Positions 50,886-60,003 of a stretch of 64,000 nucleotides of DNA are shown here, piece by piece. Positions within the stretch are counted from its first letter, which is position 1. Each line of letters begins with the position of its first letter. Made by a program: the position numbers and the translations under genes. The DNA comes from Cyanobium usitatum str. Tous. GTDB taxonomy: Bacteria > Cyanobacteriota > Cyanobacteriia > PCC-6307 > Cyanobiaceae. The notes below the pieces were generated by a model. That model was given only the letters and a program-made list of their open reading frames with translations, had not been told where the DNA came from and made no database searches. The stretch covers positions 1,674,001-1,738,000 of the forward strand of contig NZ_OY986431.1 in the NCBI RefSeq assembly GCF_963920485.1, in the 5' to 3' direction.

Positions 50886-51560
50886 ATGGGGGATCCCGTT
50901 GCCCAACTTCAGGGCGTAGATAAGGTTTATGGCAGCGGCGAGATGGCCGTTAAGGCCCTCGATGGTGTGGATCTCACCGTCAATAGAGGGGATTACTTAG
51001 CAGTAATGGGAGCGTCCGGCTCCGGCAAAAGCACGGCCATGAATATTCTCGGCTGCCTCGACCGCCCGTCCAGTGGCAGCTACCGGCTCAACAACACCCC
51101 GGTGGAAGACCTCAGCGATGACCAGCTCGCTGATTTGCGCAACCGCGACCTGGGCTTTGTGTTTCAGCAGTTCCATCTGCTGCCCCAGTTGAGCGCCCTC
51201 GACAATGTGATCCTGCCGATGGTTTACGCGGGGGTGCCTGCGGCTGAGCGGCGCCAACGGGCCCAAGCGGCCCTCGAGCGGGTGGGGCTGGGTCAGCGGC
51301 TAAATAACAAGCCCAATCAGCTCTCGGGCGGCCAGCAGCAACGGGTAGCCATAGCCAGGGCGATCATCAACCAGCCCGCCCTGCTGCTGGCCGACGAGCC
51401 GACCGGGGCCCTGGATTCCCAAACCACCGCCGAAGTACTCGACATCTTCGATGCCCTGCATCGCGGCGGCATGACCGTGGTGATGGTTACCCACGAAGAC
51501 GACGTGGCTGCCAGGGCCGAGAAAATCGTGCACTTCCGCGACGGCCGGATCATCAGCTGA
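50886..51560 (+). CDS. ABC transporter ATPase, LolD/MacB type
   Basis: 224 aa from ATG 50886. Walker A GASGSGKSTAMNI, the family-specific LGFVFQQFHLLPQL, signature LSGGQQQRVAIARAI, Walker B LLLADEPTGALD and H-loop VTHEDD. The matching permease is not adjacent. The 3' end overlaps the convergent peptidase gene by 8 bases. Confidence 0.92.
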   Translation: MGDPVAQLQGVDKVYGSGEMAVKALDGVDLTVNRGDYLAVMGASGSGKSTAMNILGCLDRPSSGSYRLNNTPVEDLSDDQLADLRNRDLGFVFQQFHLLPQLSALDNVILPMVYAGVPAAERRQRAQAALERVGLGQRLNNKPNQLSGGQQQRVAIARAIINQPALLLADEPTGALDSQTTAEVLDIFDALHRGGMTVVMVTHEDDVAARAEKIVHFRDGRIIS

Positions 51561-52662
51561 TAGTGCGTGGCCGCTCCAATCTCTCCAATAGCTGCCCCAT
51601 CAACAGGGCGATGGCATCGCTGCCGGCGGCCCCCTTGCCCGGGTCTAGATCACCAGGATCAACCGCCATCCAGCCGCCGTCGCCGGGCAGGCGCAACTCG
51701 AAGTGCAGATGGGGTCCGCTGCTCAAGCCCGTGCTGCCGACCCGGCCGATTACCTCACCCTGGCGCACCCGATCACCCTCCTTGACGTAGAGCTCGCTGA
51801 GATGGCCGTAGAGGGTGCGGCGCCGCGGCCGGTCGTGTTCGACCTCAACCGCCAGGCCATAGCCACCCGCCAGGCCACTGCTCACCACCAGGCCGCCCAG
51901 GGCTGAAACCACTGGCGTGCCCTCTGGAGCAGCCAGATCGCGGCCCGCGTGCATCAGCCAGTTGCCCAGGATCGGGTGCAGCCGGTAGCCGAAGTTGCTG
52001 CTGGTGACCGCCGAACCGATAAGAGGAAACAGCAACTTGCGGTTGCCGTTGCCACCGATCGGAGCCGGGCGGGGCGTGACCCCAAAGACATCGGCAAGGC
52101 GGAAGCTACCGCCAGCGCCGGCCAGCAGGGCCGAAACCGGCACCGTGAGCGGCGGCAGCAAGCGACCTTTGCCGTCATAGCGGCCAAAAGATTCAGCGCC
52201 CGCTACTCCGCCACTTACGCCGTTGTTGGTACGGCCGCGCCAGCGCACCACCAAGCCCCTGCTGCACTCCTGCTGGGAAAGGGCGCCGCTGCGACAGGCC
52301 CGCTGGTGGGCAGGCACGTTGAAGGGGGTTATGCCGGAGCCCGAACGAATCCGGGCCCGCTCCACCGGACTAACCACGCCATCACGCACCAGCTCATCGA
52401 GGGAGGCATCAAAACGGGCCGGCGGCCGGCTCGGCAGGGCAGCCGGATCGGGACGCAGCGGCTGGGCCAGGCCCGCGGGCTGTGGCGAAGGGGCAAGGCC
52501 AGGACCGAGCTGGTCTTGCCCCCAGGCGAGGCCCACTCCCAGCAGGGGGGCTGCCATAAGGGGCAGCATCCCCACCAGGGCCCTGCCCCGGCGCCGGCGG
52601 CTTGGGGCAGCAGGATTTAGGGGGGGGGTCCCCGGTGGCTGGCGATCGCGCATAGGAGCCAT
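51553..52662 (-). CDS. M23-family (LytM) metallopeptidase, probable cell-wall enzyme
   Basis: 369 aa. N-terminal hydrophobic stretch (ALVGMLPLMAAPLLGVGLAWG) serves as signal or anchor. The C-terminal LytM domain has the zinc-ligand motif in LMHAGRDLAAPEGTPV and the closing SGPHLHFELR. Likely a peptidoglycan endopeptidase or its regulator. Start 52662 or ATG 52653. Confidence 0.9.
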   Translation of the reverse strand: MAPMRDRQPPGTPPLNPAAPSRRRRGRALVGMLPLMAAPLLGVGLAWGQDQLGPGLAPSPQPAGLAQPLRPDPAALPSRPPARFDASLDELVRDGVVSPVERARIRSGSGITPFNVPAHQRACRSGALSQQECSRGLVVRWRGRTNNGVSGGVAGAESFGRYDGKGRLLPPLTVPVSALLAGAGGSFRLADVFGVTPRPAPIGGNGNRKLLFPLIGSAVTSSNFGYRLHPILGNWLMHAGRDLAAPEGTPVVSALGGLVVSSGLAGGYGLAVEVEHDRPRRRTLYGHLSELYVKEGDRVRQGEVIGRVGSTGLSSGPHLHFELRLPGDGGWMAVDPGDLDPGKGAAGSDAIALLMGQLLERLERPRTIS

Positions 52663-52705
52663 TGTAAAAATCCTGCCTAACCGCGCCCTTGCCTAAGGAA
52701 CGGCC

Positions 52706-53413
52706 TCAGAAGTAGCGCTGGAGAGCCAGTTCCCGCCCCTGCCGGCCGAGGCGCAGGCGGCCATCGGCATGCAGACCCAGCACCTGCCAAAGCTCGCCGT
52801 CGTGCAACCAGCCCGCCCCAGGGCGCCACAGCCGGGCCTCGGCGGCAGCGCGCACCTGGCAAGGCTGCTGGGCATGGGCCGCAGCCCATTCCAGGCCGGC
52901 AAGCACCCTGGGCAACAAGCGCTCTGGCCGCGCCAGGGGGTGGCCCTGGCGGCACCCGAGGGCCTCTGCCACCGACAGGGCTCCAGGCGGCACCCGGTTG
53001 CAACCATTGAGACCAACCCCAACCTGGGCAGCGCGGATCCGCTGGCCCCGCAAGCGCATCCGGGGCAGCAACCCCGCAATTTTGCGATCCCCCACCAGCA
53101 GATCGTTGGGCCACTTGAGTTGCACCGCAAGCCCCAGGGCTTCGAGCTGCTGGGCCAGCCCCACCGCCACCGCAAGACCCAGGGAGGCCGTTCCAGGCAA
53201 AGCCCCAGCCCAAGGGATGGCCGCACTGAGCCAGATCCCGCCCGCCGGCGATAACCAGGGCCGCCCCTGCTGACCGTGGCCAAAGCGCTGGCGCCGAGCT
53301 GTTACCGCCAGCCCCTGCAGCGGCAAGCCAGCGACCTGGCGCTGCTCCAGCCAGCGAGCAAGTTCGATCTCGGTGCTGGCACACACCGGCAGGCGGCGCA
53401 GCTGCCAGCTCAA
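52706..53413 (-). CDS. birA: Biotin-[acetyl-CoA-carboxylase] ligase
   Basis: Attaches biotin to the carboxyl carrier protein of acetyl-CoA carboxylase. 235 aa, catalytic core only, with no N-terminal DNA-binding domain, so it is not a repressor. Motifs RRQRFGHGQQGRPW (biotinyl-AMP loop) and LKWPNDLLVGDRKIAG are diagnostic. The start overlaps the aminotransferase stop by 4 bases. Confidence 0.93.
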   Translation of the reverse strand: MSWQLRRLPVCASTEIELARWLEQRQVAGLPLQGLAVTARRQRFGHGQQGRPWLSPAGGIWLSAAIPWAGALPGTASLGLAVAVGLAQQLEALGLAVQLKWPNDLLVGDRKIAGLLPRMRLRGQRIRAAQVGVGLNGCNRVPPGALSVAEALGCRQGHPLARPERLLPRVLAGLEWAAAHAQQPCQVRAAAEARLWRPGAGWLHDGELWQVLGLHADGRLRLGRQGRELALQRYF

Positions 53414-54603
53414 AGGGTGGCCAGCCAGGCGCCGATGCGGGCCGCACCTGCCTCGAGCTCAGCCACCGGATGCACCAGGGCAAGGCGTAGCCAGCCCTCG
53501 CCTCCGGGGCCAAAGCCATTGCCGGGGGTCAGGGCCACACCGGTGGCCTCGAGCAGGGCTGCACAAAAATCCTCGCTGCTCCAGCTGCGCTCAAGCGCCT
53601 GGGGCGGCAACTCCAACCACAAATAAAGCGCCATTGAGGGCCGCCGCACCGGCCAGCCCACCGCCTCCAGGGCATCAGCCATGCGATCGCGTCTCTGCCG
53701 GTATTCCTGCCGCAACTGCTCAGGCCAATGCGGAGCCTGCTCAAGCGCCGCAATCGCCCCGGCCTGCAAGGCAAGGGACTGATTGAAATCCACCACCCCC
53801 TTGAGCTGGCGCAAGGCGCTGATCAACCACTCGGCGCCTATGGCGAAAGCCAGCCGGTAGCCCCCCAAACACCAGCCCTTGGAAAAGGAGAAAAACTCAA
53901 TGCCGCAGTCGCGCCAATGGGGGGAGAGCAACAGGGCCGGTGCCTCCCCATCGAGGGCCAGATCCACGTAAGGGTTGTCGTGGGCCAGCACCAGGCCATG
54001 GCGCACCGCCCGCGCGGCGGCTTCATCGAGCCAGGCCTGCTGGCCCGTAGTGGCGGTGGGGTTGTGGGGGTAGCCGAGCACCATCAACTTCAAGTCGTCC
54101 CACTGGTCAGGGCTGAGGGCATCAAAATCCGGTCGCCAGCCCGCATCAGGATCGAGCGGCAACAACACCGGCTCAGCGGAAGCCAGGTGCAAACCACCCA
54201 GGTGGGAGGGGTAGCAGGGGTCGAGCAGCAGGGCCCGATCACCCGGGTTGAGCACCGCCAGGGGCAGGTGGGCCGTGCCCTCCTGGGAACCCACCAGCAA
54301 CAGCACCTCCGTCTCCGCATCCACCTTCACCCCAAAGCGACGCTGGGCCCAGTCGGCCACTGCCGAGCGAAAGGGCAGGGTCGCTGCGTGAAGGCAGTAG
54401 GAGGCGCTGGCGGGCTGACCAAGCTGGGCAGCGATCGCCTCGATGGCCGCCTCGGGCGGTTGCAGATCCGTGGAGCCGAGTGAAAGATCGAGCAGTGGGG
54501 ACAGACCCCGGCTGGCGGCACGAGATGCGTAGGCCGATTTGCGCTGGTCGTTGCGGGCGAAAACGCCACTGCCAAGACGGGACAGGCGCTCAGATATGGG
54601 CAT
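53410..54603 (-). CDS. Class I/II pyridoxal-phosphate aminotransferase
   Basis: 397 aa from ATG 54603 (MPISERLSRL). Fold type I features: substrate loop SLGSTDLQPPEAAIEAI, YPHNPTATTG, DNPYVDLA and the PLP-binding Lys in FFSFSKGWCLGGYRLAF, with Arg in WLRLALVHP. Resembles LL-diaminopimelate aminotransferase-like and related enzymes, but the substrate cannot be fixed by eye. The start overlaps the thioredoxin gene by 14 bases. Confidence 0.88.
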   Translation of the reverse strand: MPISERLSRLGSGVFARNDQRKSAYASRAASRGLSPLLDLSLGSTDLQPPEAAIEAIAAQLGQPASASYCLHAATLPFRSAVADWAQRRFGVKVDAETEVLLLVGSQEGTAHLPLAVLNPGDRALLLDPCYPSHLGGLHLASAEPVLLPLDPDAGWRPDFDALSPDQWDDLKLMVLGYPHNPTATTGQQAWLDEAAARAVRHGLVLAHDNPYVDLALDGEAPALLLSPHWRDCGIEFFSFSKGWCLGGYRLAFAIGAEWLISALRQLKGVVDFNQSLALQAGAIAALEQAPHWPEQLRQEYRQRRDRMADALEAVGWPVRRPSMALYLWLELPPQALERSWSSEDFCAALLEATGVALTPGNGFGPGGEGWLRLALVHPVAELEAGAARIGAWLATL

Positions 54604-54910
54604 CCACAAAAGCCTGTAGCTGCGGTTTTGCCATGGCACCCTCGTGGCGAGCCAGTTCCTTGCCATCTCGGAACAAGATCAGGGCGGGAAGGCCCTGGAT
54701 CTGCAAGCCATCGCGAATGGCTGGGTTGGCGTCTGCCTCAAGCTTGCCCACCACCAGACGACCTGCATATTCAGCAGCCAGCCACTCCATCATTGGTGCC
54801 ATCAGCCGGCAGGGACCGCACCATTCGGCCCACACATCCACCAGCACGGGCGTAGAACAATCGGTCACCTCAGCTTGGAAATTGGCATCGGTGAGATGAG
54901 CGACAGACAC
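54590..54910 (-). CDS. Thioredoxin
   Basis: 106 aa with the redox motif WCGPC, preceded by VLVDVWAE, and the cis-Pro in GLPALILFRDG. Full-length for the family. Reduces target disulfides using ferredoxin- or NADPH-dependent reductase. Which thioredoxin subtype it is (m, x, y) is not clear. Confidence 0.93.
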   Translation of the reverse strand: MSVAHLTDANFQAEVTDCSTPVLVDVWAEWCGPCRLMAPMMEWLAAEYAGRLVVGKLEADANPAIRDGLQIQGLPALILFRDGKELARHEGAMAKPQLQAFVDAHI

Positions 54911-54989
54911 GACAGCAGCCTTTAAAAACGTATGCGTACGGCGATTGTATTAAGCGGGGCAGCCGGCCGGAGACGAACCGCCAAGCCGC

Positions 54990-55763
54990 TCAGAGCTTGT
55001 CGATCGAACGCTTGAGCTCCTCGAGCTCCGGGTCTACCTCGCTCACCTTTACCGGTTCGAGCTGGGGAGCAGCTGAGCTTCCCAGGGGCAGGGATACCGG
55101 AGTGCCACCGGCGAGGCGATTTTTCAAAGCCGCCAATTCATCGTCAACCTCGGGGGCCCCTTCAAGCGCCGCAAACTGACTCTCCAGATCTGCTCCAGCC
55201 AGTTCAGCGGCGGCCTGGCTGCGAGCCTCCAGGGTCTGCACCTTTTCCTCCATGCGCTCAAAGGCGGCCATGGAGCTGTTGGTGCCCAGGCTGCCCACGG
55301 CGCTCTGCAGCTGCTCCTGAGCCTGGGCCGCCTGGGCCCGGGCCTTGAGCATGTCCTTTTTGGTTTTGGCCTCGGCGATCCTGCTCTCAAGAGAGATCAA
55401 GCTCTTTTTGAGCTGCTCCACCTGACCCGCCTGGCTCTGCAGCTGGGTGTTGAGGGCAGTGGCGGTGTCCTGGCAGGTTTTGCGGCGCCCTAGGGCTTCG
55501 CGGGCCAGATCTTCCTCACCCTTCTTAAGGGCCAGTTCAGCGCGCTCGTACCACGTTTTAGCCTGGGAATCGGCCTGCTCGGCCTGGTTCTGGATGCGCT
55601 TTTGGCTAGCGATAGCAGTAGCCACCGCCTGGCGAAGCTTGATCAGGTCCGACTGCATGTCGGCCACCGATTGATCCAAAATCTTGGAAGGGTCCTCCAT
55701 CGCGCCTACCGCCGCATTGGCGTTGGCGCGGATCAGGCGGCTGAGGCGGTCAAAGAAGCCCAT
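54990..55763 (-). CDS. vipp1: Vipp1/PspA-family membrane-remodelling protein
   Basis: 257 aa. ESCRT-III-like protein needed for thylakoid biogenesis and membrane protection. MGFFDRLSRLIRANANAAV is the diagnostic amphipathic start, then long coiled-coil helices, and a C-terminal extension ending VDPELEELKRSIDKL. The extension beyond the PspA core favours Vipp1. Start set at ATG 55763 rather than the frame start at 55781. Confidence 0.9.
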   Translation of the reverse strand: MGFFDRLSRLIRANANAAVGAMEDPSKILDQSVADMQSDLIKLRQAVATAIASQKRIQNQAEQADSQAKTWYERAELALKKGEEDLAREALGRRKTCQDTATALNTQLQSQAGQVEQLKKSLISLESRIAEAKTKKDMLKARAQAAQAQEQLQSAVGSLGTNSSMAAFERMEEKVQTLEARSQAAAELAGADLESQFAALEGAPEVDDELAALKNRLAGGTPVSLPLGSSAAPQLEPVKVSEVDPELEELKRSIDKL

Positions 55764-55850
55764 CGGAGGCTGCAGGGGCAAGGCTTGAGGTTAGCCAGGG
55801 TTTGGCTTGATTCACCAGCGGGATTGCCGCACCGCCGATAGGGTCAAGCC

Positions 55851-56399
55851 ATGGCCAAGGCCCCCCGACAGCAAACCCGCCAACTCGGCAATCTGAGCCT
55901 GCTGATGCCGCCACCCCGGCAGCCCGCCAGCGCTCTGGCCAGTTGCCTGCGGGAATTGGAGCAAAGCTGGCAGCAGGGCGGACACCTGGCAGCCCTATGG
56001 CAGGCCTGGCCCCGCATCGCCGGAGCCCAGCTGGCACCCCACTGCCGGCCCCTGCGGCTGCACAGCGGCCTGCTCACCGTGGGCGCCGCCCCTGGCCCTT
56101 GGCTGCAGGCGCTCCAATACAACCGCCACCAACTGCTGGGGGCCCTACGCGCCAACGGCTTCACCGTGCGCGACATACGCCTGGAGCAGCACCACCCCAG
56201 CGCCGCCGTAGCCCCCGGCCGCCAGCAGGAGGAAGAAGTGTGGAGCGTCCATCCCAGCCGGGTGGACGTCCACGGCATGGCTAGCTGTCCCCGCTGCACC
56301 AGCCCGGCCCCCGCCGGTGAGATGGCCCGCTGGGGCCATTGCAGTTTCTGCCGGCAAAAGCAGCTGACCCAGTCTTTAGAAGGCGCGCAGCCTCAGTAG
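55851..56399 (+). CDS. DUF721 (DciA-like) protein with C-terminal zinc-ribbon-like motif
   Basis: 182 aa. The N-terminal half has the DUF721/DciA pattern (WPRIAGAQLAPHCRPLRLHSG, then LLTVGAAPGPWLQALQYN). The C-terminus has CPRC and CSFC spaced about 18 residues apart, likely a small zinc ribbon. DciA-family proteins act in loading the replicative helicase in many bacteria; whether this one does is inference. Confidence 0.8.
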   Translation: MAKAPRQQTRQLGNLSLLMPPPRQPASALASCLRELEQSWQQGGHLAALWQAWPRIAGAQLAPHCRPLRLHSGLLTVGAAPGPWLQALQYNRHQLLGALRANGFTVRDIRLEQHHPSAAVAPGRQQEEEVWSVHPSRVDVHGMASCPRCTSPAPAGEMARWGHCSFCRQKQLTQSLEGAQPQ

Positions 56400-58210
56400 C
56401 GCTCGGGGCGCTGCAGCTGCCAGTCGGCGGCCACCCCCTGCCGCTGCAGCTGGGCCGCCCGCTGCTCCAGGCGACTGCGCTCCACGCGCCAGAGGGCATA
56501 GATACCGCGGCGACTCAATAGCTGGGGTTTAAGTCCCTGCCAGTGGGGCTGGGCGGCGGTGCCGGAATCAATCACCACCAACACACTTGGCTGCTGCGCC
56601 GACGTGCTGGCGGGTTGACCTGGGCGGCTCTCATGCCGGAGGCGATCGGCCAGGTTCAACAGATGCTGGGGCTCATTACCCTCGAAGATCACCACCCGGC
56701 GGCTGTAGTAATGCAGCGAGGGTTTAAGCATGCCGAGCATCGCCAGCGGCTCGCTGGGCCGGCGGGCGGAGCGGGCCTCAGCCGCGAGCTCCCGCACCGG
56801 GGCGGCCCGCAGCCGATCCCCCAACTCCACCAGCGGCAGCAACACGGCCGGCACAAAAGCTGCCAGCGGCAGCTGCAGGGCCAGCAAGCCCGACAGAGCG
56901 TCCTTGCGCCAGCCTGCCCAGGCCCCCAGCAGCAGGGCTAGGGCCCAGAAGGCAGCGGCCAGGGGCACCCAGGGCGCCGCCAACAGCTCAGCCACCAGGC
57001 TGGGCATCTCGGGGGCCTCAATCAGCGGCAGCCAAAGGGGTCCTGCCGCGAAGCCCCCGGCCACCACCGCCGTGAGCAGCAGGCTCAGCCCCCAGGCCCA
57101 GCGCCGGCCCCGCTGAGCCGCCAGGGCAACAAGTAGGCCCGCCGCCGGTGTGGCTGGCAGCCAGTAGCTGGGCAGCTTGGTGGCGGCCGCAGTGAAAAAC
57201 AGGAACACCGCCAGCAGCCAGCAGGCGGCGAAGCGCTGCAGGGAGAGCTCGGGCGCCAGCGGCTCGGCAGGCAGCCAGCGCCAGCGCAGGCGCCCCAGGC
57301 CCTGGGCCAGCCCCAGCAGCAGCAAGGGCGTGACCGGCAAGCTGGCGATCACCAGCACGGGCACGAACAACCACCAGGGAGCCTGGTGGTTGTTCACCAC
57401 CGCGGTGAAGCGCTGAAGATTGTGATAGCCAAAAAAGCTCTGCCAGAACGGTTCTCCCTCCACCAGCAGCGCCAGGCCATACCAGGGCAACGCCACCAGG
57501 GCGGTGAGTGCCAGCCCAGGCAGGGGCCGCAGCCGCGCCCACAGCCCGCCCAGATCCGCCTGCAGCCAGCCGAATAAAAGCAGAGTGAGCCCCAGCAAAA
57601 GCACCGCCACCGGCCCCTTGGCCAGCACCGCCAGCCCCAGCACCAGCCAGGCCTGCCACCAGCGGCGCCCGCCGGCGGCATAGCAGCGCCAGCTCAGCAG
57701 CAGGCTGAACCCCAGACACCCAGCCAGCAGGGCATCACTCACGGCGATGCGGCCCCACACCAGCGCCAGGGGCGAAAGGCCATAGGCCAGGGCGGCCGCC
57801 AGCGCCGTGGCCCCTGGGGCCCGGGAGCGTTGGGGCCAGCGCAGCAGGGTATGGGCCAGACCCAGCATCAGGGCCACGCTGGCCAGGGCCGAAGGCAGCC
57901 GCGCCGCCCAGGTGCCCAGGGGGTTCCAAGCCTGCTGCCCCGGCAGGGCATAGAGGGCCCCCATCAGCCAATACACCAGCGGCGGCTTGTCGTAGCGGGG
58001 CAGGCCATTGACGCGGGGAATCAGCCAGTCGCCCGTTTCAGCCATCGCCCGCGCCGAGGCGGCAAATAGGGGAGGCGTTTCATCCACCAGCCCGGTGCTG
58101 CCGAGCTGCCAGACAAACAGCACCAGGCCGATCGCCAGGGTGCAGAGCAAGACCAGGCGATGGCGGGTCAGCTTGAGCTGCGGCAGAGGGCGTTTTGCCG
58201 AAGCATTCAA
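56393..58210 (-). CDS. Family 39 glycosyltransferase (ArnT-like) membrane protein
   Basis: 605 aa with about 12 transmembrane helices. The first loop has the acidic motif LVDETPPLFAASARAMAETG and RYDKPPLVYWLMG typical of lipid-phosphate-dependent glycosyltransferases such as ArnT. Likely transfers a sugar from a polyprenyl carrier to lipid or protein; acceptor unknown. The 3' end overlaps the convergent DciA-like gene by 7 bases. Confidence 0.88.
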   Translation of the reverse strand: MNASAKRPLPQLKLTRHRLVLLCTLAIGLVLFVWQLGSTGLVDETPPLFAASARAMAETGDWLIPRVNGLPRYDKPPLVYWLMGALYALPGQQAWNPLGTWAARLPSALASVALMLGLAHTLLRWPQRSRAPGATALAAALAYGLSPLALVWGRIAVSDALLAGCLGFSLLLSWRCYAAGGRRWWQAWLVLGLAVLAKGPVAVLLLGLTLLLFGWLQADLGGLWARLRPLPGLALTALVALPWYGLALLVEGEPFWQSFFGYHNLQRFTAVVNNHQAPWWLFVPVLVIASLPVTPLLLLGLAQGLGRLRWRWLPAEPLAPELSLQRFAACWLLAVFLFFTAAATKLPSYWLPATPAAGLLVALAAQRGRRWAWGLSLLLTAVVAGGFAAGPLWLPLIEAPEMPSLVAELLAAPWVPLAAAFWALALLLGAWAGWRKDALSGLLALQLPLAAFVPAVLLPLVELGDRLRAAPVRELAAEARSARRPSEPLAMLGMLKPSLHYYSRRVVIFEGNEPQHLLNLADRLRHESRPGQPASTSAQQPSVLVVIDSGTAAQPHWQGLKPQLLSRRGIYALWRVERSRLEQRAAQLQRQGVAADWQLQRPERY

Positions 58211-58269
58211 CGTACTGAAGCGAGGTGCGATCGCTGGCTGGCAAGCCGGAGCTGGCTGTTCGGGCTCAT

Positions 58270-58600
58270 TCAGCCCATCAGCCGCACCGGCCCCGGATAG
58301 GCCGCCAGTTGCTGATCGGCAGTGATCAAAAGCAGGCCATCAGAGCTGGCCTGGGCCAGCAACAGCCGATCAAAGGGATCGCGATGCAGGAGCGGCAGTG
58401 CGGCCACCGCCAAGGCGTGATGGGCCTGGACCGGCAGTTCCTGCCAACCGCCATCAAGCAGGGCTCGGCGCAGCAAGGCTAGCCACACTGAAGACAGGCG
58501 TATTGGCGGGATCCTGCAGCATCGCCGCTAGGGCCGCTGAAAGCCGCTCAGGCGAGCCCATCGCCCACACCAGCAGATGGGTGTCGAGCAACAAACGCAT
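58270..58600 (-). pseudogene. PIN-domain toxin (VapC-like), frameshifted
   Basis: From ATG 58600 the frame reads MRLLLDTHLLVWAMGSPERL and PVFSVASL, a typical PIN start with its catalytic Asp, then stops. The remainder continues in another frame as LPLLHRDPFDRLLLAQASSD and ends PGPVRLMG. The usual WEIAIK segment between the halves is missing. A small deletion with frameshift is the simplest reading; a sequencing error is possible. Confidence 0.8.
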
Positions 58601-58608
58601 GGCTGGCC

Positions 58609-58846
58609 TCAGGCGCCTTCGAATAGATCGGCGATCTCGGCGGCACCCAGCTGATCAAAGTCATCGGGCACCTGACACTGGCCGGCCAGCAGGCCCAAAC
58701 GCCGCAGCAGCGCCTGCTTCGCCGAGGGGGGTGACGCGCACCATGGGCCGGCCAGCCTTGCAGATCACAAACGGTTCCCCCGCAGCTGCCTCATCAACCA
58801 GACGCGAGAGGTGGGTCTTGGCCTCGTGCATGTTCACCTGACGCAT
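58609..58846 (-). pseudogene. Phd/YefM-type antitoxin, frameshifted
   Basis: The start MRQVNMHEAKTHLSRLVDEA with FVICKAGRPMVRVTPLGEA is a standard Phd/YefM antitoxin. The expected C-terminal tail (LLRRLGLLAGQCQVPDDFDQ...LFEGA) is found in a neighbouring frame from about 58735 to 58609, so one frameshift separates the halves. It is directly upstream of the broken PIN toxin with an 8-base gap. Confidence 0.82.
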
Positions 58847-58926
58847 GGCTGTGACCTAGCTGCCTGAAAATGTTTAGTCGACCAAGCATCAACACTGGGG
58901 TCCCTGGATGGGTTGAACAAACCGTT

Positions 58927-60003
58927 TCACAAACCCAAACCAGCCACCAACCACGCTTCCACCCGCTGCGCCAGCACCGCCCGCGAGGCATGGGCCTCCA
59001 CCCAGGCCCGGCAGGCGCGCCGCTCGATCGTGCCCACCTGCGCTACCGCCGCCGCCAGGGCCGTCACGTCGTCTGGCTCCACCAGCAGGCCAGTGAGACC
59101 CGGCTGCACCAGCTCGCCGGGACCGCCGCGGCGATAGGCCACCACCGGCACACCGCAGGCCAGCGCCTCCACCACCACGTTGCCGTAGGCCTCATTCCAC
59201 TTGGGGGTATTCAGCAGGGCCCGGCAGCGGCCCAGCTCCGCCTGCAGCTGATTGGTGGGCAGGAAACCCCGCCACTGCAGGGTGCCAGCCGGCACCGACG
59301 CCTCCACCGCTGCCGCATAGGCCTGGTCTTCCACCAAACCCCACACCGCTAGGGGCAAGCCCAGCTGGGCCGCCGCCGCCGCCGCGTCCTCCAGCCCCTT
59401 CTCCGGCGCCACCCGGCCGGCCCAGCCCAGCAGCGGCTCAGGCTCGGCGCAGAAGCCATAGGCGTCTAGGTCAAAGCCATTGCCCAGCACCACCGGCTCC
59501 TGGGGCAAGCCAAAATCCTCCGCCTGCACGCGGGTATGAAAAGCGAGGCGCCGCTGGTCCCAAGCCGCCAGCTCGGCAATCGCCAAATCCATCGCCTCAC
59601 TCACCGAACCCATGCTCACCAGGTGAAACAGGGGCAGGGGCGCTAGGGGCGTCAACCAGAGAGGCAGCCAGTCGTAGGCCAGGTTGATCACCGCCTCAAA
59701 GCCGGCGACCGGACCCTCCAACAGGGCCCGCCGCCAGAAGGCCTGCAGCAGGCCATCGGCCGGCATCGTGATCGCAGCACTGCGCTGCTGGTGCTGGGCG
59801 CTGGTCTGGGAGCTGCCGCTACAGGTCCAAAGTTCAGCGGCGAGGCAGGAGGGGGGCAACACGGATCCCTCGGCCGCCAGCACCGTCACCCGGTGGCCCC
59901 GCCCCAATAACCCCGCCACCAGGGCACAGGCCGTGAGCTCCACACCACCGCCGCGGCCACTGCCTAGGGCTCCCACCGGAGTACTCACCACCAGGATCCG
60001 CAT
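58927..60003 (-). CDS. GT4-type glycosyltransferase
   Basis: 358 aa from ATG 60003 (MRILVVSTPVGALGSGRGGG). GT-B fold features: glycine-rich N-terminal loop GSGRGGGVELTA, WAGRVAPEKGLEDA, and the donor-binding NTPKWNEAYGNVVVEALACG. Probably acts in cell-surface polysaccharide synthesis; sugar unknown. The start codon overlaps the stop of the EamA gene (ATGA). Confidence 0.9.
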   Translation of the reverse strand: MRILVVSTPVGALGSGRGGGVELTACALVAGLLGRGHRVTVLAAEGSVLPPSCLAAELWTCSGSSQTSAQHQQRSAAITMPADGLLQAFWRRALLEGPVAGFEAVINLAYDWLPLWLTPLAPLPLFHLVSMGSVSEAMDLAIAELAAWDQRRLAFHTRVQAEDFGLPQEPVVLGNGFDLDAYGFCAEPEPLLGWAGRVAPEKGLEDAAAAAAQLGLPLAVWGLVEDQAYAAAVEASVPAGTLQWRGFLPTNQLQAELGRCRALLNTPKWNEAYGNVVVEALACGVPVVAYRRGGPGELVQPGLTGLLVEPDDVTALAAAVAQVGTIERRACRAWVEAHASRAVLAQRVEAWLVAGLGL

